Numbered from the stretch's first letter, positions 37,535-47,384 are shown. The stretch is DNA of 64,000 nt from CAIQPV01 sp963719855 (GCA_963719855.1 CAVRDK010000001.1:935090-999089); one strand, 5' to 3'. Notes: generated from the letters alone by a model not told the origin. Translations and numbers: made by a program.

Positions 37535-39449
37535 ATGGATTGCGATCCAAAGTTCGAAGCACTCAAGGCGAGCGGGAATTTACCCTCTCCCAAGGGTATC
37601 GCCTTGCAGGTGATTCGGCTTACCCAGAAAGACGACGTAACGAATCAAGAGATTGCTCATGCAATCAAGGCTGATCCATCATTGTCCGGGCGTGTCATCA
37701 AGATCGCCAATGCCCTGGTGGCTTACCAGACGCGTCCCATCGCGTCCGTGGCTGATGCGGTCACGATGCTGGGACTGAATTCCGTGCGGCAGTTGGTGTT
37801 GAGCCTGTCGCTGGTGGAGGGGAACCGCGATGGGGCATGCAAGAAATTCGATTACCAGAATTTCTGGAGACACTCGCTGTTGACAGCAATTGCCGCGCAG
37901 AACCTGATGTTGCATAGCAATATTGGCTCACCCGAAGAAATTTTTATCCTCGGCCTGCTGGGGCGAATAGGCCGTCTGGCGCTGGCATCGTCGCATCCGC
38001 AAGAATATGCGGACATACTCGAAAAAGTTGCGGCAACGGATGTCAAACTGACCGACCTTGAACTTGCCGAGTTTGGCTTGAACCACAACCAGCTGACCAA
38101 GGAATTGCTGGCTGACTGGGGGATGCCGCTGGTATTCCAGAAAATCGCCTTGTATTATGAGAATCCGGATCTGGCAGAATTCGCGGAGGGAAGCCGGGAC
38201 TGGCGTTTGCTGAATGTGCTGCATGTCGCAAACTATCTCGCTTCGGTATGTCTGGCACAAGAACCTCACCGGCGCAAAATGGTATCCAGGCTGATGCTGG
38301 TTGCTACTCGACTGGGCGTGGAAACAGACATGCTCACCGAGATTGGCGACAAGGTGGTGAAAGAATGGCATGAGTGGAGCAAACTATTTGACATATCCTC
38401 GGTCGATATTCCCGCATTTGCTGAATTGCTGGAAGCGGTGCCGTTAGCACCCGAAATGCTGGATGTCGAGGCATTGCAAAGCAAGGTGGTGACGCCCTAC
38501 AAGCTGCGCATCCTGCTGGTGGATGATGACCGCAGCATCTTGCTGATGATGCAACACCTGCTTGTTCAGGCAGGACATACGGTGACCACGGCGCGCAACG
38601 GCGTAGAGGCTTTGCATTTAATAGAAGAATCCATGCCGCAACTAATCATCACCGATTGGATTATGCCAGAGATGGATGGTATCGAATTTTGCAAGGCGCT
38701 CAGGCAAAATCCGGCGTGGCGAAACATCTATGTGTTTATCGTCACTGCGCAGGAAAGCACTGAACGGCTGGTGGAGGCATTCGAGGCTGGAGCGAACGAT
38801 TATCTTACCAAGCCGATCAACCTCAAGGTACTGGGGGCAAGGTTGTGGGCGGCGCAGCGCGTGGTGCAGTTGCAAGAAGAATTGGAATTCGACCGTCAGC
38901 AACTGCGCAAATTTGCTGCCGAACTTGCGGCTTCAAACCAACGCTTGCAACAACTGGCGCTCACCGATGTGCTCACTCGAGCTGCCCAACCGCCGTTATG
39001 CGAATGAGCAACTGGATCGGCAGTGGGCGCTGGCCGAACGCAATGGTCGCCCACTGTCGTGCATGATGGTGGATATAGACCGCTTCAAGCAGATCAACGA
39101 CACCTACGGCCACAAGGTGGGGGACGATGTATTGAAACAGGTGGCCAGTGTCCTGCGCCTGGCTGCGCGCAAGCAGGATATGGTGTGCCGTTTTGGCGGC
39201 GAGGAATTTTTGGTGATTTGCCCGGATTCCCAGCCGAATCAGGTTTTTCAGTATGCTGAAAGGTTACGTCTGAATGTTGCCGCGAGCAATATCCACAGCG
39301 TTGCCGGCCCGGATTTTCATCTCACTGTCAGTATCGGGCTGGCGCACAAGAAACCGGAATTGTTGAATGTCGAAATGCTGCTGCAACTGGCCGACAGACG
39401 CCTGTACGCCGCGAAAAAGGGTGGCCGAAATAAGACGGTTGCGGATTAG
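37535..39449 (+). pseudogene. HDOD-REC-GGDEF signalling protein, frameshifted
   Basis: Frame 1 (37535-39007) encodes an HDOD domain (about residues 15-215; FILGLLGRIGRLALAS) and a receiver (about 325-445; LIITDWIMPEMDG), then breaks in the GGDEF start at LTDVLT. Frame 2 continues from about 38979 with ELPNRRYAN, DIDRFKQINDTYGH and GGEEF (39195-39209), ending at 39449. One extra base at 38972-38979 separates them; removing it restores the family LTDxLTxLPNRR sequence. Intact, it would be a phospho-regulated diguanylate cyclase. It may be a real mutation or a sequencing error. Confidence 0.85.
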
Positions 39450-40531
39450 TCAACCGCTATCTGCATTACTTTCTTCAGCTTATCTTTGTCCCAGTGGGCG
39501 ATAGCCCAATCCAGAATTTCCGTTTTGTATGAGGCCAGTTCTGCGGGCGGTTCCTGACACAGGAATTCCAGCGCGCGCCACAGAGTGCCGGAAACATTGT
39601 GCACATCTACCGGCGAGGCCAGCGTCTGCTTGCTAAGTTTTTCGCCCTGCGCATTTACCGCGACAGGCAAGTGCATGTAGGCTGGAGTGGTTAACCCCAG
39701 CAGCCTTTGCAGATAAATCTGGCGTGGCGTGGAAGAGAGCAGATCGGAACCTCGCACCACATGCGAGATGCTCTGAAATGCATCATCTGCCACCACCGCC
39801 AACTGATAAGCAAACAGCCCATCGGCGCGCTTCACCACGAAATCGCCAATCTCGTTTTCGAGGTGCTGGATGATGCGGCCTTGCAAGGCGTCGTCGAATT
39901 GGATAATTTCTTTGTTATTTAACCCGAATAATCCCTTGGCCGAAATATCCCCTCCCCCTTGCAGGGAGATAACCAGCGACTTGCCCGCTTGCGGGCTTAG
40001 TCGAATGGCTAGTAGTTCCTTTAGGGCTAGAGAGGGGGTAGAAACTTGGCTTCTCCACTGTTCTACCCCCATCCCAACCTTCCCCCTACAAGGGGGAAGG
40101 AGCCGGTGGTCGGTGCGTACCCGCCACGCCCTCCCCTCGCGCCCCGCCGGAATGCCATTGCGACATGTCCCCGGATAAATCTGCCCTTCGATGCCGTGCA
40201 ACGCCGAATCGGCGATCTCCTTGCGCGTGCAGGCGCAGGGATAAATTGCATCTATGGCCAACAATTCCTGCAAGGCTTCCTCATAAGCGTCTGTGCGTTG
40301 GCTTTGGTATAGCACCGCCTCGTCCCAGTACAGTCCGAAAGCTTCCAACGTGCGCAGAATGTCGTCGGCAGCGCCTTTGACGGTACGCGGCGTATCAAGG
40401 TCTTCGATGCGCACCAGCCATTTACCTTGATGGTGTTTGGCATCCAGATAGCTGCCGACAGCGGCAACCAGTGAGCCGAAATGCAGCGGACCAGTGGGGG
40501 AAGGGGCGAAGCGCCCGCGATATTGGGGCAT
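39446..40531 (-). CDS. gluQ: Glutamyl-Q tRNA(Asp) synthetase with repeat-derived insertion
   Basis: 361 aa against about 295 usual. GluQ attaches glutamate to queuosine of tRNA-Asp. Class I motif RFAPSPTGPLHFGSL, zinc-site YPCACTRKEI, and the KMSKS-like GEKLSKQT are intact. Residues about 142-206 (39914-40108) are extra: the family continues RVR...FDDALQGR, but here dispersed repeat sequence is inserted in frame between these blocks. The insert lies near the zinc-binding/anticodon-like linker, so the enzyme might still work. Its neighbours queA/tgt make the queuosine substrate. Confidence 0.88.
   Translation of the reverse strand: MPQYRGRFAPSPTGPLHFGSLVAAVGSYLDAKHHQGKWLVRIEDLDTPRTVKGAADDILRTLEAFGLYWDEAVLYQSQRTDAYEEALQELLAIDAIYPCACTRKEIADSALHGIEGQIYPGTCRNGIPAGREGRAWRVRTDHRLLPPCRGKVGMGVEQWRSQVSTPSLALKELLAIRLSPQAGKSLVISLQGGGDISAKGLFGLNNKEIIQFDDALQGRIIQHLENEIGDFVVKRADGLFAYQLAVVADDAFQSISHVVRGSDLLSSTPRQIYLQRLLGLTTPAYMHLPVAVNAQGEKLSKQTLASPVDVHNVSGTLWRALEFLCQEPPAELASYKTEILDWAIAHWDKDKLKKVMQIAVD
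39914..40108. repeat. Nested dispersed repeats inside gluQ
   Basis: Contains type 1 copy G (39970-40023; TAACCAGCGACTT, GCCCGC/GCGGGC hairpin, TTAGTCGAATGGCTAGTAG) flanked by C-rich/G-rich blocks resembling type 2 (CCCCTCCCCCTTGCAGGG; GAGAGGGGGTAG; TTCCCCCTACAAGGGGGAAG). No stop codon arises in the gluQ frame. Confidence 0.75.
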
Positions 40532-40571
40532 TTAGATTAGAATTGTTCGAAAAACTTTTTGCCGGGCTTCT

Positions 40572-40625
40572 GTGGGAGCGGCTTCAGCCGCGATAGCTCA
40601 CAATCGCGGCTAAAGCCGCTCCCAC
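40572..40625. repeat. REP-like long hairpin, copy 2
   Basis: GTGGGAGCGGCTTCAGCCGC and its reverse complement around a short loop, between clpA and gluQ; second copy of the hairpin at 27718. Confidence 0.8.
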
Positions 40626-40667
40626 AAAGACACATTTTCATCATCTGGGGCTTATTTGCAATACCCG

Positions 40668-42920
40668 TCAGGCAAGCACAACTTCCTCTTCTTCAAACTC
40701 CAGTTCCACCTTGTCGCCCTTCACGTCCACCGTGACCCTGCCTCCGCTTGCCAACCTGCCGAACAGCAGTTCGTCAGCCAGCGCAGAACGGATGGTGTCC
40801 TGAATCAGGCGCGCCATGGGGCGGGCGCCCATCAGCGGGTCGAAACCGGTCTCGGCAAGGAAATCTTTCAGCGCGTCAGTGAATACGGCTTCTACTTTCT
40901 TCTCGTGCAGTTGTTCTTCAAGTTGCATCAAGAATTTGTCTACCACGCGCAGGATGACTTCCTTGTCCAGCGAGGCGAAGGAGACGATGGCATCCAGGCG
41001 GTTGCGGAATTCCGGGGTGAACATGCGCTTGATGTCAGCCATTTCATCACCGGAAGATGATGTCTTGGAGAAGCCGATCTGCGTCTTGTTCAAGGCATCT
41101 GCGCCCGCGTTTGTAGTCATAATGATGACCACGTTGCGGAAGTCGGCCTTGCGTCCGTTGTTGTCGGTGAGCGTGCCGTGATCCATCACTTGCAGCAGTA
41201 TGTTGAAAATGTCCGGGTGCGCCTTCTCGATTTCATCCAGCAGCAGCACACAATGCGGCTGCTTGCTGATGGCTTCGGTGAGCAATCCACCCTGGTCGAA
41301 ACCGACATAGCCGGGAGGTGCGCCGATGAGGCGCGACACGGCATGGCGTTCCATGTATTCGGACATGTCGAAGCGGTGCAGCGGCATGCCCATGCTGTAG
41401 GCGAGTTGGCGCGCCACTTCGGTCTTGCCCACACCAGTCGGCCCGGAGAACAGAAAGCTGCCTATGGGTTTTTGTGGGTTGCCAAGACCGCTGCGAGACA
41501 TCTTGATGGCGCGCGCCAGCATGTCGATGGCCTTGTTCTGGCCAAACACCGTAGCCTTGAGGTCGCGATCCAGATTCTTCAACGTGTTGCGGTCATCCGA
41601 GGAAACCGTGCGCGGCGGGATGCGCGCAATTTTCGCAATGATCTCCTCGATCTCGTGTTTGCCGACAATTTTCTTTTGTTTGGATTTAGGCAGCACGCGC
41701 TGTGCCGCCCCCGCTTCGTCGATCACGTCTATCGCCTTGTCCGGCAGGTGACGGTCGGTGATGAAGCGCGAGGACAGCTCGGCGGCGCTGGTCAAGGCGG
41801 CGGCACTGTATTTGATGCCGTGATGAATCTCGAAGCGTTGCCTGAGTCCCTTCAATATCTCGATGGTTTGTTCTACGCTCGGCTCGGTCACGTCTACTTT
41901 CTGGAAACGGCGCGACAGCGCGTGATCCTTCTCGAAAATGCCGCGATATTCCTGATAAGTGGTCGCGCCTATGCATTTGAGCGCGCCGCTGGACAGAGCG
42001 GGTTTCAACAGATTGGACGCATCCATGGTTCCGCCCGAGGCAGACCCCGCGCCGATCAGCGTGTGAATTTCATCGATGAACAGGATGGCATGTTTTGCCT
42101 CGGACAATTCCTTGAGCACCGCTTTCAGGCGCTGTTCGAAGTCGCCTCGATACTTGGTACCAGCCAGCAACGCGCCCATGTCGAGCGAATACACATGTGC
42201 ATCCTTGAGGATATCCGGCACGTCGTTTTCCGTGATGCGGCGCGCCAATCCTTCGGCGATAGCAGTCTTGCCCACACCGGCCTCACCGACCAGCAGCGGA
42301 TTGTTCTTGCGGCGGCGGCACAGGGTCTGAATGACGCGCTCCAGTTCAAGTTCACGCCCGATCAGCGGGTCGATCTTGCCAGCTACGGCCTGTGCATTGA
42401 GATCCAGCGTATAGTCGTGTAACGCGCCTTCGTTGCCAGCTTCTTGTTCTGTTTCAGCCTCTGCTGTTTTTTGGACGCTGGGTTGATTAGCGCTGTTGAT
42501 GCCATGTGCGATGTAATTCACCACATCCAGCCGTGTGATGCCGCGCTGGTTGAGGAAAAATACCGCATGGGATTCTTTCTCGCTGAACAGGGCAACCAGA
42601 ATATTGGCTCCGGTAACTTCTTTCTTGTTGGTCGATTGCACATGCAGGATGGCGCGCTGAATGACACGCTGGAAACCGACCGTAGGCTGCGTGTCCACCT
42701 CGCCGCTGCCGGGCAACATGGGGGTGTGGGTGGTAACGAAATCGATTAATACCGCGCGCAACTCGTCAATGTCCGCCCCGCAGGCGCGCAATACATGCGC
42801 TGCCGAAGGATTGTCGAGCATGGCGAGCAATAAATGCTCTACCGTGATGAATTCGTGCCGTTTCTGGCGTGCTTCAACGAAGGCCAGGTGCAGGCTGACT
42901 TCAAGTTCTTGCGCGATCAT
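40668..42920 (-). CDS. clpA: ATP-dependent Clp protease ATP-binding subunit ClpA
   Basis: 750 aa Hsp100 unfoldase that feeds ClpP. N-terminal Clp_N repeats, two AAA+ modules with Walker A GEAGVGKTAIAEG and GPTGVGKTEVARQ and Walker B LLLDEIEKAHPD. It follows clpS by 3 bp, the usual pair. Confidence 0.97.
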   Translation of the reverse strand: MIAQELEVSLHLAFVEARQKRHEFITVEHLLLAMLDNPSAAHVLRACGADIDELRAVLIDFVTTHTPMLPGSGEVDTQPTVGFQRVIQRAILHVQSTNKKEVTGANILVALFSEKESHAVFFLNQRGITRLDVVNYIAHGINSANQPSVQKTAEAETEQEAGNEGALHDYTLDLNAQAVAGKIDPLIGRELELERVIQTLCRRRKNNPLLVGEAGVGKTAIAEGLARRITENDVPDILKDAHVYSLDMGALLAGTKYRGDFEQRLKAVLKELSEAKHAILFIDEIHTLIGAGSASGGTMDASNLLKPALSSGALKCIGATTYQEYRGIFEKDHALSRRFQKVDVTEPSVEQTIEILKGLRQRFEIHHGIKYSAAALTSAAELSSRFITDRHLPDKAIDVIDEAGAAQRVLPKSKQKKIVGKHEIEEIIAKIARIPPRTVSSDDRNTLKNLDRDLKATVFGQNKAIDMLARAIKMSRSGLGNPQKPIGSFLFSGPTGVGKTEVARQLAYSMGMPLHRFDMSEYMERHAVSRLIGAPPGYVGFDQGGLLTEAISKQPHCVLLLDEIEKAHPDIFNILLQVMDHGTLTDNNGRKADFRNVVIIMTTNAGADALNKTQIGFSKTSSSGDEMADIKRMFTPEFRNRLDAIVSFASLDKEVILRVVDKFLMQLEEQLHEKKVEAVFTDALKDFLAETGFDPLMGARPMARLIQDTIRSALADELLFGRLASGGRVTVDVKGDKVELEFEEEEVVLA

Positions 42921-42923
42921 GGT

Positions 42924-43232
42924 TTATGTCTCCTCCAGTTCACATCGTAGCGGATGCTCGCGATGCTTGGCAAATGCCGTTACTTGTGCAACTTTTGTTT
43001 CTGCGATGTCCTTGGGGTAAACCCCACATACAGCAGACCCCTCTTGATGAATTTTGAGCATGATTTGGGTCGCGCGTTCACGGTTCATCGCAAAAAATGT
43101 TTGCAAAACCTCAATCACAAATTCCATGGTCGTGTAATCATCGTTGAACAACACCACTTTGTACAGCATGGGTGGCTTGCTCTTGCTGAGTTCCCGCTCC
43201 AGCAGTGAGGTGTTTTGTTGTTTCGTAGCCAT
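42924..43232 (-). CDS. clpS: ClpA adaptor ClpS
   Basis: 102 aa N-end rule adaptor. Core PPMLYKVVLFNDDYTTMEFV and the C-terminal ETKVAQVTAFAKHREHPL are typical. Presents N-degron substrates to ClpA. Confidence 0.97.
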   Translation of the reverse strand: MATKQQNTSLLERELSKSKPPMLYKVVLFNDDYTTMEFVIEVLQTFFAMNRERATQIMLKIHQEGSAVCGVYPKDIAETKVAQVTAFAKHREHPLRCELEET

Positions 43233-43467
43233 TTAATGTGTCACCATTGTTGCACCATCTCAGGGTACATATTTGACGATTAGAACGGCTTTTTCAAGTG
43301 TATTCTGAAAAAATATTTCATAACCACTTGACGACACGGGTAATACAGGAGTAAAAAGCGCGTGGGTGTTTGAATCAAGTTACATGCATCACTGGTTTTG
43401 CCATGTGCGGTCTTGGAATTCAAACAGTTTGACGGGAATCCACCCGGTTTTTGTATAAGGAAGTAAC

Positions 43468-43671
43468 ATGGCAAACGGTACTGTAAAGTGGTTCAACGAT
43501 GCAAAAGGTTTCGGCTTCATCACTCCTGATGATGGCAGCGAAGACCTGTTCGCGCATTTCTCAGCAATCAACATGAGCGGTTTCAAGACCCTCAAAGAAG
43601 GCCAGAAGGTAACCTTTGACATCGTTCAAGGTCCTAAGGGCAAGCAAGCTTCCAACATCCAGGCTCCTTAA
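43468..43671 (+). CDS. Cold-shock domain protein
   Basis: 67 aa. RNP motifs KGFGFITPD and DLFAHFSAI; a single-domain RNA chaperone. ATG follows AAGGAAG. The 235-bp region upstream, shared with divergent clpS, probably holds its promoter and a leader. Confidence 0.95.
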   Translation: MANGTVKWFNDAKGFGFITPDDGSEDLFAHFSAINMSGFKTLKEGQKVTFDIVQGPKGKQASNIQAP

Positions 43672-43692
43672 ATCGGTTCCTGAATTGGATTG

Positions 43693-43722
43693 AAAAAAGC
43701 CCGCGCAAGCGGGCTTTTTCAT
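43693..43722 (+). terminator. Rho-independent terminator of the cold-shock gene
   Basis: AAAAAAGCCCGC-GCAA-GCGGGCTTTTT, 21 bp after the stop codon. Confidence 0.92.
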
Positions 43723-43734
43723 TTTGTGTGTTGG

Positions 43735-43769
43735 GTAGGACGGATGCAACAAAGTCAGACAATCCACTG
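43735..43769 (-). repeat. Dispersed repeat, uninterrupted copy
   Basis: GTAGGACGGATGCAACAAAG followed by TCAGACAATCCACTG; the complementary partner at 9640-9703 has about 30 bp inserted in the middle. Confidence 0.6.
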
Positions 43770-43935
43770 TCCAGCAAGTTGGACGTGAATTGACACAACG
43801 TAGCGTTATCTGCCGTTTGACGACGGCGATGGTCTACCCAATCTTGCAGCTGATCGCTGGACGCTGGACGAGTTGGAGTCAGGAGTGTGGCGTGAGGTAT
43901 AATGCCCGCCTTTCTTGATTACCAATAGGAGCGTT

Positions 43936-44184
43936 ATGCCTATTTACGAATATCGTTGTAGCAGTTGTGGTGTGCAAAAAGATGTCATGCAGAAGATCAG
44001 CGAAGCGGTGCTGACAACTTGTCCAGAGTGCGGCAAGGAGACGTTCGTCAAGCAGCTTTCGGCTGCCGGTTTCCAGCTCAAGGGCAGCGGTTATTACGCC
44101 ACTGACTTCAAAGACAAACCGCCAGCCAGCAAGTGCGAAACCTCAGCGTGCGCGGGGTGTCCGGCTGCGGGCGGCGGCGCGTGA
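43936..44184 (+). CDS. FmdB-type zinc ribbon protein
   Basis: 82 aa from ATG 43936 (AGGAGC). MPIYEYRCSSCG and TTCPECGKE form a CxxC...CxxC zinc ribbon; Gly/Cys-rich tail. Putative regulatory protein of unknown target. Overlaps the next gene (GTGA). Confidence 0.9.
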   Translation: MPIYEYRCSSCGVQKDVMQKISEAVLTTCPECGKETFVKQLSAAGFQLKGSGYYATDFKDKPPASKCETSACAGCPAAGGGA

Positions 44185-44774
44185 AAAAATATCTGCTAAC
44201 CGGCCTATTGGTGTGGGTGCCACTCGGCATCACCCTTTGGGTGTTAAAGCTGACCATAGGCATCATGGATCAGAGCCTGATGCTGTTGCCCCCGAGTTGG
44301 CGCATTTCTGGCATGGGAGTGATCCTCACCGTGGGGATTGTGGTGGGCACCGGTTTGCTAACGCGTAACGTATTGGGGCAGCGCCTGCTGAGCCTCTGGG
44401 ACGGGTTGCTGCACCGCATTCCGTTCGTGAACACAATCTACAAGAGCGTGAAACAGGTGAGCGACACGCTGCTGTCCAGCGACGGCAATTCCTTTCGCAA
44501 GGTGCTGCTGGTGCGCTATCCGCATCCCGAGGCCTGGTCGCTGGCGTTCCAGACCAGCGTGGCGGACGGCGAGATTGCATCGCACATGGATGGCGAATAT
44601 GTGGGGGTATTTATTCCCACCACGCCCAGCCCGGTGAACGGTTTTTATTTCTATGTGCGCAAGGCCGATACTGTTGAACTTAATATTAGCGTGGACGTGG
44701 CGCTGAAATCCATTATTTCGATGGGCGTAGTCGCTCCTGTTGGCAACGCCCTGCCTGCCGGCAACTCCAAGTAA
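44181..44774 (+). CDS. DUF502 membrane protein
   Basis: 197 aa from GTG 44181 with two N-terminal membrane helices (LLTGLLVWVPLGITLWVL; GVILTVGIVVGTGLL) and a soluble domain (RIPFVNTIYKSVKQVSDTLL). Function unknown; in many proteobacteria it lies just before aspS, as here. Confidence 0.9.
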   Translation: MKKYLLTGLLVWVPLGITLWVLKLTIGIMDQSLMLLPPSWRISGMGVILTVGIVVGTGLLTRNVLGQRLLSLWDGLLHRIPFVNTIYKSVKQVSDTLLSSDGNSFRKVLLVRYPHPEAWSLAFQTSVADGEIASHMDGEYVGVFIPTTPSPVNGFYFYVRKADTVELNISVDVALKSIISMGVVAPVGNALPAGNSK

Positions 44775-44805
44775 CTTTTTCGAATTATCCAGACTGTATA
44801 GAACT

Positions 44806-46608
44806 ATGAGAACTCATTATTGCGGGCAACTTAACGTTTCCAACCTCGGCCAAACCGTCACTCTGTGCGGCTGGGCACACCGCCGCCGCGACCACGGCGG
44901 AGTGATTTTCATTGACCTGCGCGACCGCGAGGGCTTAGCGCAAGTGGTATGTGATCCCGACCGCGCTGAGATGTTCGGCATTGCCGAATCGGTGCGCAAC
45001 GAATTCGTATTGAAAGTGACAGGCCGTGTGCGCCGCCGCCCTGAAGGGACGGACAATCTCAACATTCCCAGCGGAGAAATTGAAATCCTGTGTCATGAGA
45101 TTGAAGTGTTGAACACCTCTGTCACACCACCGTTTCAGTTGGATGACGAAAATCTGTCCGAGAACGTGCGCCTGACGCATCGCGTGATCGATCTGCGCCG
45201 CCCGCAGATGCAGAAGAACATGATGTTGCGCTACAAGACGGCGCGCGCTTTCCGCCGCTTCCTCGACGACAAGGGCTTCATCGACATCGAGACGCCGATG
45301 CTGACCAAATCCACGCCGGAAGGCGCACGCGACTATCTGGTGCCGTCGCGCGTGCATGCCGGGGAATTCTTCGCGCTGCCACAGTCGCCTCAGTTGTTCA
45401 AGCAATTGCTAATGGTGGCGGGTTTCGACCGCTATTACCAGATTACCAAATGCTTCCGCGACGAAGACTTGCGTGCCGACCGCCAACCCGAATTCACCCA
45501 AGTGGATATCGAGACCTCCTTCCTTGGCGAAGAGCAGATCATGGCGCTGATGGAAGACATGATCCGCACCGTGTTCAAGGAAGTGCTGAATGTCTTGCTG
45601 CCCACCCCTTTCCCGCGCATGACTTACGCCGAAGCGATGAACCGTTTCGGCTCGGACAAACCGGACATGCGCGTCACGCTGGAACTGACCGAAGTCACCG
45701 ACGCAGTGAAAGATGTGGCGTTCAAGGTGTTCAGCGGCCCGGCCAATTCGCCCGATGGCCGCGTGGCTGCGTTGCGCGTGCCCGGCGGCAATGTATTCAC
45801 GCGCGGTGAGATTGACGATTACACCAAGTTTGTTACCATTTACGGGGCACGTGGACTAGCCTACATCAAGGTTAACGACGTAACCCAGTTGAATGAAACC
45901 GGGCTGCAATCACCTATCGTGAAGAATCTCAACGAAGCTGCACTGAAGACCATCATGCAGCGTACCGGTGCACAAAACGGCGATCTGATTTTCTTCGGCG
46001 CGGACAAAGCCAAGGTGGTGAACGATGCGCTGGGCGCGTTGCGCAGCAAGATCGGCCACGAGAAGGGTTATACCAATGGCAAGGCATGGGAACCTCTGTG
46101 GGTGGTGGACTTCCCCATGTTTGAATACGACGATGAGGGTAAGCGCTGGAACGCCTGCCATCACCCGTTCACTTCACCCAAAGACGAACATCTGGAATTC
46201 CTGGAAACCGACCCCGGCAGATGTCTGGCCAAGGCCTACGATCTGGCGCTCAACGGCTCGGAAATCGGCGGCGGTTCGGTGCGTATTCACAAGGAAGAAG
46301 TGCAGAGCAAAGTGTTCCGCGCGCTCAATATTGGCGCGGAAGAAGCTCAACTCAAATTCGGCTTCCTGCTCGATGCTTTGCAATATGGTGCGCCCCCGCA
46401 CGGCGGACTGGCCTTCGGCCTGGATCGCATCGTCGCCATGATGACCGGCTCCGAATCCATCCGCGATGTAATCGCCTTCCCCAAGACTCAGCGCGCGCAA
46501 TGTCTGTTGACGCAAGCACCGAGCGCAGTGGACGAAAAACAATTGCGCGAACTGCACATCCGCCTGCGCCAGCAAACACAGACCACAGTGGAAGTTATCA
46601 AGGAGTAG
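44806..46608 (+). CDS. aspS: Aspartyl-tRNA synthetase
   Basis: 600 aa class II synthetase of the bacterial type: N-terminal OB-fold (GQTVTLCGWAHRRRDHGG), motif 2 CFRDEDLRADRQPEFTQ, inserted GAD domain and motif 3 GGLAFGLDRIVAMM. Start ATG 44806. Followed closely by a secreted RNase gene. Confidence 0.97.
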   Translation: MRTHYCGQLNVSNLGQTVTLCGWAHRRRDHGGVIFIDLRDREGLAQVVCDPDRAEMFGIAESVRNEFVLKVTGRVRRRPEGTDNLNIPSGEIEILCHEIEVLNTSVTPPFQLDDENLSENVRLTHRVIDLRRPQMQKNMMLRYKTARAFRRFLDDKGFIDIETPMLTKSTPEGARDYLVPSRVHAGEFFALPQSPQLFKQLLMVAGFDRYYQITKCFRDEDLRADRQPEFTQVDIETSFLGEEQIMALMEDMIRTVFKEVLNVLLPTPFPRMTYAEAMNRFGSDKPDMRVTLELTEVTDAVKDVAFKVFSGPANSPDGRVAALRVPGGNVFTRGEIDDYTKFVTIYGARGLAYIKVNDVTQLNETGLQSPIVKNLNEAALKTIMQRTGAQNGDLIFFGADKAKVVNDALGALRSKIGHEKGYTNGKAWEPLWVVDFPMFEYDDEGKRWNACHHPFTSPKDEHLEFLETDPGRCLAKAYDLALNGSEIGGGSVRIHKEEVQSKVFRALNIGAEEAQLKFGFLLDALQYGAPPHGGLAFGLDRIVAMMTGSESIRDVIAFPKTQRAQCLLTQAPSAVDEKQLRELHIRLRQQTQTTVEVIKE

Positions 46609-46610
46609 TC

Positions 46611-46985
46611 ATGCTGCGCAGCGTCAAAGCGCTGGTGCTGTTTGGTCTGCTGTTGTGCCTGCCATTGGCAGTGCAGGCAGGCCATCATCATGCCCGCAAT
46701 GATGATGTACCAACTCTCGTCAGCGAGACCGCGTTGCCTTCCGAGGCGCGAGGCACCTTGCGCCTCATTAAGCAGCACGGCCCATTTCCCTTCTCGCGCG
46801 ATGGCGTAGTGTTCGGCAACTACGAGCATCGTCTGCCACAACAACCGCGCGGCTATTACCATGAGTACACTGTAAAGATACAGGGTGCGCGCAATCGCGG
46901 CGCACGGCGCATCGTGTGCGGACCGTTGCCGGAGTGTTACTTCAGCGGCGATCATTACCGGACTTTTCAGCGCATCAAGGAGTGA
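46611..46985 (+). CDS. Secreted guanyl-specific ribonuclease (barnase/N1-like)
   Basis: 124 aa. Signal peptide (LVLFGLLLCLPLAVQAGHH) then a short microbial RNase domain: FPFSRDGVVFGNYEHRLP, RGYYHEYTV with catalytic Glu, RRIVCG, and the C-terminal DHYRTFQRI with catalytic His. Starts 2 bp after aspS (AAGGAG). Paired with a barstar gene. Confidence 0.88.
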   Translation: MLRSVKALVLFGLLLCLPLAVQAGHHHARNDDVPTLVSETALPSEARGTLRLIKQHGPFPFSRDGVVFGNYEHRLPQQPRGYYHEYTVKIQGARNRGARRIVCGPLPECYFSGDHYRTFQRIKE

Positions 46986-46988
46986 GTG

Positions 46989-47384
46989 ATGGGGACTTTG
47001 TGTACGCGCTTGCAGGATGTAAACGAGGCGGGAGCGTATCGCCTGAATTGTCCGCAGAATGAGTTACACGCGGCGATAGCCCAGGCGAACTTTGCGTTGT
47101 TTGTTGCAGATTTGGCTACAGTGCATGAAAAAGGTGTATTTCTCGCAGTTGTAGCGCAGGCTATTCATGCGCCGGGTTGGTTCGGCAACAATTGGGATGC
47201 ACTGGCTGATGCCTTGGGAGATCTTTCCTGGCGACCGTCTGCCGGCTATGTGTTGTTGTTGCGCAATGGCGGCGAGGCTTTGGGATTGCCTGCAGCAGAC
47301 CTCAGCATTGCTACGGAAATTCTTGCCGACACGGTGAGTTTCTGGAAGTCGCAAGGCAAGCCGTTCTGGGCGTTTCACAACTAA
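46989..47384 (+). CDS. Barstar-family RNase inhibitor
   Basis: 131 aa cytoplasmic inhibitor that would protect the cell from the preceding RNase. Barstar signature GWFGNNWDALADALGDLSW. ATG 46989 follows AAGGAGTG; 3 bp after the RNase stop; the stop touches the nudB ATG. Confidence 0.9.
   Translation: MGTLCTRLQDVNEAGAYRLNCPQNELHAAIAQANFALFVADLATVHEKGVFLAVVAQAIHAPGWFGNNWDALADALGDLSWRPSAGYVLLLRNGGEALGLPAADLSIATEILADTVSFWKSQGKPFWAFHN

Noticed and set aside
41178..42422. 414-codon plus-strand frame opposite clpA
   Set aside because: Shadow of clpA.
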